A stretch of 12,733 nucleotides of DNA from positions 1 to 12,733 of the forward strand of contig DNPN01000090.1 of the NCBI GenBank assembly GCA_003501385.1. The letters run 5' to 3'. Shown here piece after piece: positions 7,643 to 12,733 of this stretch. Position 1 is the first letter of the stretch. Every line of letters begins with the position of its first letter. Origin of the DNA: Rhizobium sp. Lineage in GTDB: Bacteria > Pseudomonadota > Alphaproteobacteria > Rhizobiales > Rhizobiaceae. The notes under the pieces were generated by a model. That model had not been told where the DNA came from. It was given only the letters and a program-made list of their open reading frames with translations, and made no database searches. A program made the position numbers and the translations under genes.

Positions 7643-8233
7643 GTGTTCCGGGTTCCTCTTCTTGTCATGATTGCGCTTGCCATTGCCTTTGGCCTTGGCA
7701 TTCAATCCACGTTGATGGCGCTGAATGCCACGGTTGGCTTCGGTGAAATCGAGATTGAGGGTTGGCGCGCCTTTCCGCAGGCGCAAACGGCGGCGGCTGA
7801 TCCTTACGCTCGCTCGCATCGCGCCAGAGCAGGACGCCTGCTGTTGGGCAGTGCCGAAGGCCTGACCTTTATTGCCACCACCGATACCAACGGCCAGCGC
7901 CTGACGGGCGAATGCCGCTACCGGCTTTCCGGCAGCCTGCCGATGGCGCGGTTCTGGACACTCTATGCCACCCGCCCGAATGAAGAACCGCTCGATGTTT
8001 CCAATGATTTGCCACGCGCGCTGAACTCAATTGTCACGCTGAAAAAACCGGATGGCACGCTCGACATCACCATCGGAGCCAAGGCGGCACCGGGAAACTG
8101 GCTGGCCATTGCTGCGGATAGCGGTCCCGTCATGCTGAATCTGACGCTTCTGGATACGCCGGCTGCTGGCAACTCCGGCCTTGTGGCGCTCACCATGCCA
8201 CGCATTGAGCGGATTGGGTGCGGCCATGTTTAA
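7643..8233 (+). CDS. DUF1214 domain protein, membrane-anchored
   Basis: A 196-residue protein with an N-terminal hydrophobic helix (about 4-24) likely acting as an uncleaved anchor, followed by a periplasmic DUF1214-type beta domain: ADPYARSHRARAGRLLLGSAEG (two contiguous parts, about 52-73), a CRYRLSG strand with ARFWTLY (about 93-112), and PGNWLAI (about 153-159) ending in LTLLDTPA and MPRIERIGCG. The GTG start is chosen because a stop codon lies nine codons upstream and the hydrophobic segment follows directly. The Shine-Dalgarno is weak (AGGG, 14 bases away). The gene overlaps the DUF1254 gene by 8 bp, so the two are co-translated. DUF1214 and DUF1254 often occur as one polypeptide in other bacteria; here they are separate chains and probably work as a complex. 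Molecular function is unknown. Confidence 0.87.
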   Translation: MFRVPLLVMIALAIAFGLGIQSTLMALNATVGFGEIEIEGWRAFPQAQTAAADPYARSHRARAGRLLLGSAEGLTFIATTDTNGQRLTGECRYRLSGSLPMARFWTLYATRPNEEPLDVSNDLPRALNSIVTLKKPDGTLDITIGAKAAPGNWLAIAADSGPVMLNLTLLDTPAAGNSGLVALTMPRIERIGCGHV

Positions 8234-8780
8234 GCTGATCTATGCGGTCGTGGTGGGTCTGATTGGTGCCGTCTTGCTGCACATCATCATTATTCTGGCA
8301 CTGCCGCATTTTACCGGCAAGGATGCCTATACCCGTGTGACCTTTGAGGGGCCGCCCAATCGTTTCTACAGTCTTGGAAGCCAAGTGGATAAAGCCGGAC
8401 TTGCGGGCACCGATCCATTTTTGAAGCTCGCCGCCTGTGCTTTTGATATCAGCAACGGTCCAGTGCATATCACCGCCGCAGGTGCCGTATCGTTCTGGTC
8501 CATCGGGATTTTTGACCGCAATGCCAACGAGGCCTACAGCATGAATGATGCCACAGCAGTGGAAGGCAAGGTCGATATTATCGCGGCAACCTCAGCACAG
8601 TTGGCGCAATTGCGCGCACAACAATCCGAAAGCCTGACGCAAACCATTTTCGTCGAGATGCCAACAACTGAGGGCTATGCCGTGCTGCGCACCATGGTAC
8701 CACAAGACAGTCTCAAGCCGGATGCAGCAGCCGTTCTCACAGGAGCGCGATGCCTGCCCTTGAGCATGGACGCTCTGTAA
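8226..8780 (+). CDS. DUF1254 domain protein, membrane-anchored
   Basis: A 184-residue protein starting MFKLIYAVVVGL. A single N-terminal hydrophobic helix (about 4-25) would anchor it in the inner membrane with the rest outside. Recognisable rhizobial DUF1254-type stretches are HFTGKDAYTRV (about 30-40), NRFYSLG, a single Cys near residue 70 in LAACAFDIS, VSFWSIGIFDRNANEAYSMND and GYAVLRTMVPQ. ATG 8226 is chosen because it overlaps the end of the DUF1214 gene (ATGTTTAA) and places the membrane helix at the N-terminus; longer in-frame starts lie deep inside the upstream gene. Partner of the preceding DUF1214 protein. It ends 17 bp before a convergent small gene. Function is unknown. Confidence 0.87.
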   Translation: MFKLIYAVVVGLIGAVLLHIIIILALPHFTGKDAYTRVTFEGPPNRFYSLGSQVDKAGLAGTDPFLKLAACAFDISNGPVHITAAGAVSFWSIGIFDRNANEAYSMNDATAVEGKVDIIAATSAQLAQLRAQQSESLTQTIFVEMPTTEGYAVLRTMVPQDSLKPDAAAVLTGARCLPLSMDAL

Positions 8781-8797
8781 CCGGGTCCTTGATGGCC

Positions 8798-8986
8798 TCA
8801 ACCCTCGTAGGGGTGCGTCTCATGCACAGGCCGCTTGCCTGTCAACGCTGCCGCGCCAAAGATCATCGGCTCACTCCGGGTGTAGCGGACACCCGTGAAC
8901 AGCAGAATGCGCGCCTGCATTGCTTCTGCCGGTCGCTTGCCCGGTTTGTGCTCCAGATGATCTTTCAATCTTACGATGTCAGCCAT
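8798..8986 (-). CDS. Conserved small protein of 62 residues, function unknown
   Basis: Begins MADIVRLKDHLEHKPGKRP and ends THPYEG. Charged N-terminal half, then a compact ILLFTGVRYTRSE stretch; no signal peptide or membrane helix. The start is well supported: GGAG lies six bases upstream of ATG 8986 (minus strand 8996-8993). A longer in-frame ATG at 9049 would run through the palindromic repeat at 9000-9104 and is rejected. The MADIVRL start and ILLFTGVRY core look like a small rhizobial hypothetical protein I recall only vaguely. It is convergent with the DUF1254 gene. No function is proposed. Confidence 0.7.
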   Translation of the reverse strand: MADIVRLKDHLEHKPGKRPAEAMQARILLFTGVRYTRSEPMIFGAAALTGKRPVHETHPYEG

Positions 8987-8999
8987 GCTCGTCTCCAAT

Positions 9000-9104
9000 T
9001 TAGAGCATTTCCGGCAAAAATGCGTCGTATTTTGCGTTCGGAAATGCATAAAACCAAGGAATTAAAGATTTTCGGTGTTTTGGTGAAACACTGACAAACT
9101 CTAA
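9000..9104. repeat. Palindromic intergenic element with inverted ends
   Basis: Bounded by TTAGAG (9000-9005) and CTCTAA (9099-9104). Inside, GCATTTCCG (9005-9013) pairs with CGGAAATGC (9039-9047), and GCAAAAAT pairs nearly fully with ATTTTGC within it, giving a long imperfect hairpin. A second hairpin, GTGTTT/AAACAC, lies near 9076-9092. The final 13 bases of its core match 34-46 exactly. This is typical of non-coding palindromic mosaic elements in Rhizobiaceae intergenic DNA. It begins 13 bp upstream of the 62-residue gene's start and so displaces or contains that gene's promoter. Confidence 0.65.
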
Positions 9105-9114
9105 CATGTGAGAC

Positions 9115-9155
9115 GGATGAAGAGATCGATCTCATCCTGCCCCCAAGTGGGGGGC
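9115..9155. repeat. Two adjacent hairpins in the gap upstream of the DUF2336 gene
   Basis: First, GAGATCGATCTC (9122-9133) is a perfect 12-bp palindrome, extended by GGAT (9115-9118) and ATCC (9134-9137). Second, GCCCCC (9139-9144) pairs with GGGGGC (9150-9155) around a five-base loop. They follow directly after the repeat element. No T-run follows on either strand, so a classical terminator is not supported; a protein-binding palindrome or leader structure is possible. Confidence 0.4.
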
Positions 9156-9315
9156 CAACACATCCCTGCGGTGCTGTTTCAGGGCATTTGCAGGGCATTC
9201 TGTGCCATTCTCCAAACCATTGCAGCGACGCTGCTCGGGCTCCATTCAATCATCAGATCGGTAAACGCACCATCAATACATCCATCCGATTTTTCTTATT
9301 AAACATCAGGGATGG

Positions 9316-9330
9316 TTAACAGCTTGCTAA
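9316..9330. promoter_or_regulatory. Candidate CtrA-binding site
   Basis: TTAA (9316-9319), seven bases, then CTAA (9327-9330), in the form TTAAC-N6-CTAAC. The alphaproteobacterial cell-cycle regulator CtrA binds TTAA-N7-TTAA, so this is one mismatch from consensus. It lies about 115-130 bases before the preferred DUF2336 start. Position is plausible for a promoter, but AT-rich half-sites arise easily by chance. Confidence 0.3.
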
Positions 9331-9445
9331 CGATTAGCCTGTATTTTGTGCGAAATAGTATTGCGTTGGGACGGATAATGTCGTGAATGATGAGTTTAGG
9401 GCGTTGGAAAACACACGAATCGGTCGCACAAAGGATGTGGTGTTA

Positions 9446-10519
9446 ATGGCCACAGTCTCGAGTTTTGAGAGCATGGAACGTCCCGCAAAGGCCGATCTCA
9501 AGCAATTTGCGCTGCTGTTTCAACCCCTGTTTCAATCCTCCACGCTGGAAGCCAGACGTGCAGCCGTGGCAGCCCTCTCCCAATCGCCCAACGTGCCTGA
9601 ACCCGTTGCGCTGTTCATTGCCAGCCAGCCGATTTCCATCGCCGCTTCGTTTTTGACCTCCTCGCCCTGTCTGACCGACGAATTGCTACTGACCGTGGCC
9701 CGCACGCAAGGAAAGGCGCATGTGCGCGCCATTGTGCGCCGTGAATCGCTCTCGCCAGCCATGATTGATGCGCTGGTGGGCCTGCGTTTTGGTTCCAACA
9801 CCGATCAGATGAAAGACTCCTCTGCCCTCGCAGACGGTGCAGCACAGGACATGATGGAAGCTCCGCCGCGCATCATCCCAATCCGCCCTGATCCTTTGCC
9901 GGTGAAAAAGACCGAAATGGTAACGCCCGAACGTGTAAAACCGCTTGAAGCGCAGATTGCGCCAGCGCAGAAGAGCGAAAGCACAATCAATGCGCCATCC
10001 AGCGAGCAAGACGGCAGACGTGCGCGCGAAGAAATGCTGCGCCAGACATTGAAGGCATTAGACCGGCACCTGCACCGTACCCCCGCGGATGTGCAGGGAT
10101 TGCGCCGTCTGAGCCCAATACAAGATGCCTTGCTGGTGCGCTTTGCCCGCACGGGGGATGCCAGCGCCTTTGCAACGGTCCTTGCCGATGCCTTGTCATC
10201 CAGCCGCTGGCTGGCAGAACGCATTCTGCTGGATCTCTCCGGCCGCCAACTTGCCACCACTTTGCTGGGCCTCACCATGAGCCTGCCGGACATTACTTTT
10301 GTGTTGAGCCGTTTCTACCCGCATCTTCGGGAAATGGAGAACAACGAGCCACGCATGGCGCGCCTGATTGCATCTCTGGACGGGCGGGAGTGTCAAAAGC
10401 GCATCGAAACATGGCTACGTGCTGACAACAACACCTATCAATTACCGCAGGAAGACGCGCCAAAGCAGCAAGAAGAAGGCGATGATATTGTTGCCTATTT
10501 GAGGCAATACCGGGCGTGA
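9446..10519 (+). CDS. DUF2336 domain protein
   Basis: A 357-residue soluble protein with no signal peptide. In numbering from ATG 9446, residues about 10-115 are helix-rich and HEAT-like, with the recognisable rhizobial DUF2336 stretches ADLKQFALLFQPLF and ARRAAVAALSQSPNVPEPVA. Residues about 120-190 are a Pro/Glu/Lys linker. A second helical block (about 192-335) and a charged tail ending AYLRQYRA follow. Start choice: GTG 9383 would add 21 residues, but these use unusual codons; ATG 9446 has AAGGA ten bases upstream and begins where I expect the family to begin. DUF2336 proteins have no settled function; the repeat architecture suggests a scaffold. It is transcribed alone and converges on the DUF1491 operon with a 34-bp gap. 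Confidence 0.82.
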   Translation: MATVSSFESMERPAKADLKQFALLFQPLFQSSTLEARRAAVAALSQSPNVPEPVALFIASQPISIAASFLTSSPCLTDELLLTVARTQGKAHVRAIVRRESLSPAMIDALVGLRFGSNTDQMKDSSALADGAAQDMMEAPPRIIPIRPDPLPVKKTEMVTPERVKPLEAQIAPAQKSESTINAPSSEQDGRRAREEMLRQTLKALDRHLHRTPADVQGLRRLSPIQDALLVRFARTGDASAFATVLADALSSSRWLAERILLDLSGRQLATTLLGLTMSLPDITFVLSRFYPHLREMENNEPRMARLIASLDGRECQKRIETWLRADNNTYQLPQEDAPKQQEEGDDIVAYLRQYRA

Positions 10520-10553
10520 GGCTGGCCTGAGTTGGGCCGCATATTGTACAATT

Positions 10554-10895
10554 TCATTGCGCCTCAACGATAAACAACCCCTCAATTGTCTCCACCTCCA
10601 ACTCGACCAGCCACAGATCAGAATCCCATTTGAGTTCCCGCGCAATCAACGCCGCCACGGCATCTGGCTCAGCCTGATCAAGGCGCATTTCAAAGCGCCG
10701 ATCCATGGCCCCTTCCTCATCCACGAGGCTTTGCGGGGCCGGGCCAAACAGCGTCTCACGACCATCACGAAAGCGCTGACGAATAAAAATCGCGCCGGCC
10801 TGCTCCATGCCCTTGCGCTCAACGGCTGCATAACCGCCCTTGGCAAACACGGTGCGGATCAGGGCAGAGACAAAAATGTCAGAGCGAAGGCGCAT
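10554..10895 (-). CDS. DUF1491 family protein
   Basis: A 113-residue soluble protein, full length for the DUF1491 family of alphaproteobacteria. Family hallmarks are the start MRLRSDIFVSALIRTVF, then GGYAAVERKGMEQAGAIFIRQ, a DRRFEMRL strand, and the ending WDSDLWLVELE. Function is unknown. It lies 44 bp downstream of the peptidoglycan-binding gene on the same strand and is probably the last gene of the kinase operon. No strong Shine-Dalgarno is visible before its ATG. Confidence 0.9.
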   Translation of the reverse strand: MRLRSDIFVSALIRTVFAKGGYAAVERKGMEQAGAIFIRQRFRDGRETLFGPAPQSLVDEEGAMDRRFEMRLDQAEPDAVAALIARELKWDSDLWLVELEVETIEGLFIVEAQ

Positions 10896-10939
10896 GGCAA
10901 ACTTTCGAATCTGTCGAGAGAAGGATCACAAAAGAAAGA

Positions 10940-11929
10940 TCAGAGGGCACCGATGGATTTCAGTGTCTTCAGCACAGCCATATCCGGCTCACCTGTTTCG
11001 GGCAAACGATAGTGGCGCTGGAAGTGACGGATGGCCGCCTTGGTTTTGTCTCCGGCCACACCGTCAACAGTAATGCCGGTATAGGCCACGTTGATCAGGC
11101 CGCGCTGAATATCCATAACCAGACTTGTGCCCGTTGTGGCGTCGGTTTGGGCCACACCAACAGGAACCTTTGGCACAGGGGCCGCGATATGCGCCGATGC
11201 TTTGGTTGCAGGCGGGGTCACCATATTTTTCTCGGCACTGCGGATGGCTGCCGCGACCGGATCAACGCTGTCTCCGCCCGAGGTTTTGACCGCGGTGGGT
11301 CGCTCCTGCGGGCGCACGGTGGCAACCATGCTATCCGTCGCAGGTGCCAAGGGCTGGCCCTTGTCTGCCGTCAGGATGGCCAGCAGATCGCTGCTTGGCT
11401 GGCCCGATGGCGGTAGGCCGAGCTGCTGCTGATAGGCACCGATTGCCGCAACCGTTGTGGCGCTGCGGCGTCCGTCAATCGGTCCATCGTAAAGCCCGAG
11501 ACGCGACAGCTGGCTTTGAATGGCCAGCACCATCTTCTGGTCGGCCAAGCCCTCAGGCTGGGTCTGCGGCGGCACGGCGGCGGCCACAGAGGGCGGAGCG
11601 GCTGGCACCGTGCTTTGACGCTGTATCAGATAGGTGGTGACATCATCGGGATGGGGATTGGTGGCCGCAGAGGTGTTGAACCCCAGCATGGCAGAGAAAT
11701 TACCGGGATCACGGGTGCGCAGGAAAGGCGATGGATGCCGCCCCTGCTGATACCAAAAGGCGTTGGCGGACACAAACCCGAACACAACCACAAAGCCAAG
11801 TGTTGCAACCACAGCAGAAGGCTTGCGGCCAGCCAGACGCATGGACGCTTGAGCGGCCAGGATAACAAAGCCCGGCTCCTTGCGGACGGGCTTTTTCTTA
11901 TCCGGCAATTTTCGCTTTCGCGTCGCCAT
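10940..11929 (-). CDS. Membrane-anchored protein with two peptidoglycan-binding (PG_binding_1) domains
   Basis: A 329-residue protein: Lys/Arg-rich cytoplasmic N-terminus (1-37), one membrane helix (about 38-58), then periplasmic PG_binding_1 repeats at about 131-187 (QSQLSRLGLYDGPIDGR, AAIGAYQQQLGL) and 269-326 (DIQRGLINVAYTGITVDGVAG, AIRHFQRHYRLPETG), joined by a long Ala/Pro/Thr linker. Such repeats bind the glycan-peptide mesh; no hydrolase or transpeptidase domain is attached, so it is probably a tether or sensor. ATG 11929 has AAGGA just upstream. The start overlaps the end of the upstream kinase gene by 32 bp in another frame, which points to translational coupling and one mRNA. This links a wall-binding membrane protein directly to a cell-cycle kinase. 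Confidence 0.9.
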   Translation of the reverse strand: MATRKRKLPDKKKPVRKEPGFVILAAQASMRLAGRKPSAVVATLGFVVVFGFVSANAFWYQQGRHPSPFLRTRDPGNFSAMLGFNTSAATNPHPDDVTTYLIQRQSTVPAAPPSVAAAVPPQTQPEGLADQKMVLAIQSQLSRLGLYDGPIDGRRSATTVAAIGAYQQQLGLPPSGQPSSDLLAILTADKGQPLAPATDSMVATVRPQERPTAVKTSGGDSVDPVAAAIRSAEKNMVTPPATKASAHIAAPVPKVPVGVAQTDATTGTSLVMDIQRGLINVAYTGITVDGVAGDKTKAAIRHFQRHYRLPETGEPDMAVLKTLKSIGAL

Positions 11930-12733
11930 TCAATCCTTCCTGAGCGCCAAACTGCGAGTCATTCACGTCCTGTTGGCCTGTACTCACCATGCTTGCCTGC
12001 AAGCGTGGCGGAAATTCGATCTGCTGGCTTTCACCCGTTGCTTCGATGCGCGAAACACCCGACCCGTCGATGGGCAGGCTGATCTGCACCACGGTGCCCT
12101 CTCCGGCCCGGCTCGAAATTGTAAACTCGCCACCATGCAGCGCCACCAGCCCCTTGACCAGCGACAGACCCAAACCGACACCGTCATATTGGCGGTTATA
12201 GTCACTCTGCACCTGCACAAAGGGCTGGCCGAGTGTGCGGATCTTGTCTTGGTCGATGCCAATGCCTGTGTCGCTGACCGACAACACCAAATTCTGATCT
12301 GATCGTGCCGCATCCACAGTGATAACGCCACCCGTTTCGGTGAATTTGATCGCATTACCAACAAGATTGATGAGGATCTGGCGCACGGCGCGCGGATCGG
12401 CATGCACTTCACCCACGTTGCGGGCAATGCGGCTTGTCAAGGCAACGCCCATTTCGCGGGCTTGGAGCGCGAGCATCTTCTCGCAATCGAAAATGGTTTC
12501 AGACACGGTAAAGGGCTCAACCAGCAGCTCATAGCGCCCGGCCTCGATGCGGGACATATCCAGCATGCTGTTGACCACCGACAGCAAATGCCCACCGGAC
12601 TGGCGGATCAGGCGCACATATTCGCGATGGCGCTCATCTTCCATCCGGCCCAGGTAATCGCCCATCAGAATGTCGGAAAAGCCAAGAATGGCGTTCAGCG
12701 GCGTGCGCAACTCATGGCTCATATTGGCGAGGA
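11898..12733 (-). CDS. divJ: Sensor histidine kinase, DivJ/PleC type (C-terminal part; 5' end outside window)
   Basis: Only the catalytic core and tail are in the window. LANMSHELRTPLN at the edge holds the phosphorylated His (H-box) of a HisKA dimerisation domain, followed by FSDIL and SVVNSMLDMSRIEAG. The HATPase_c domain has the N-box NLVGNAIKF, the G1 box DTGIGI, and the G2 box DGVGLGLSLVKGLVALHGG. A tail of about 54 residues after SLPIDG matches no domain. Kinases of this class phosphorylate DivK/PleD in the alphaproteobacterial CtrA pathway. The dimerisation helix wording (EYVRLIRQSGGHLLSVVNSMLDMS) resembles DivJ rather than PleC as I recall them, and the neighbourhood agrees with Agrobacterium divJ near a class A PBP. 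The symbol is probable, not certain, because the sensor region is missing. Overlaps the next gene by 32 bp. Confidence 0.8.
   Translation of the reverse strand, partial: LANMSHELRTPLNAILGFSDILMGDYLGRMEDERHREYVRLIRQSGGHLLSVVNSMLDMSRIEAGRYELLVEPFTVSETIFDCEKMLALQAREMGVALTSRIARNVGEVHADPRAVRQILINLVGNAIKFTETGGVITVDAARSDQNLVLSVSDTGIGIDQDKIRTLGQPFVQVQSDYNRQYDGVGLGLSLVKGLVALHGGEFTISSRAGEGTVVQISLPIDGSGVSRIEATGESQQIEFPPRLQASMVSTGQQDVNDSQFGAQEGLNGDAKAKIAG

Larger units (their letters stand above)
9105..9445. other. Intergenic region upstream of the DUF2336 gene
   Basis: No convincing gene is seen. It holds the paired hairpins at 9115-9155 and the candidate CtrA half-sites at 9316-9330. The stretch 9156-9300 shows nothing recognisable apart from short GGGCATT repeats. 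Codons in 9383-9445, which could be translated from a GTG, are AT-rich and unlike the following gene, so I read this part as leader rather than coding. Confidence 0.4.

Noticed and set aside
8987..9049. N-terminal extension of the 62-residue protein to ATG 9049
   Set aside because: The extension is encoded by the palindromic repeat, while ATG 8986 has a strong Shine-Dalgarno at ideal spacing.
10557..12082. Plus-strand open frames over DUF1491, the PG-binding gene and the kinase
   Set aside because: All lie antisense to genes with clear domains and show no motifs of their own.
1..12733. CRISPR arrays, tRNA or rRNA genes, insertion sequences
   Set aside because: Scanned for regularly spaced repeats, cloverleaf-like segments and transposase motifs on both strands; none seen by eye.

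Overview
The window looks like a chromosomal segment of a Rhizobiaceae-type alphaproteobacterium (Agrobacterium / Allorhizobium / Rhizobium group). The support is the set of recognisable neighbours: a class A penicillin-binding protein, a YcgN-type cysteine-cluster protein, a DUF1214/DUF1254 pair, a DUF2336 protein, a DUF1491 protein, a membrane-anchored peptidoglycan-binding protein and a DivJ/PleC-type cell-cycle histidine kinase. Small palindromic intergenic repeats of the kind scattered through rhizobial genomes are also present. From memory, A. fabrum C58 carries divJ (Atu0921) and a class A PBP (Atu0931) about ten loci apart, which fits this layout. No species call is made.

Layout, left to right. 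1-46: end of a palindromic intergenic repeat, which supplies the stop codon of a minus-strand sulfotransferase gene (44-1126). 1238-1714: YcgN-like protein (minus). 1909-4023: bifunctional PBP (plus), divergent from ycgN. 4138-7307: a two-gene minus-strand operon, visibly more AT-rich than its surroundings, encoding a B12-binding radical SAM enzyme followed by an MFS transporter whose start codon overlaps the enzyme's stop codon. 7643-8780: overlapping genes for DUF1214 and DUF1254 membrane-anchored proteins (plus). 8798-8986: a 62-residue protein of unknown function (minus). 9000-9104: a complete palindromic repeat. 9446-10519: DUF2336 protein (plus). 10554 to the window end: a minus-strand operon of kinase (cut by the window edge), peptidoglycan-binding protein and DUF1491 protein.

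The core genes are concerned with the cell envelope and the cell cycle. The sulfotransferase and especially the radical SAM/MFS pair look like accessory cargo placed into this conserved neighbourhood. The pair could form a compact 'modify and export' small-molecule system: a cobalamin-dependent radical SAM reaction followed by efflux. That pairing is the most interesting content of the window. The substrate cannot be read from the sequence, and no precursor peptide or further biosynthetic gene was seen beside it.
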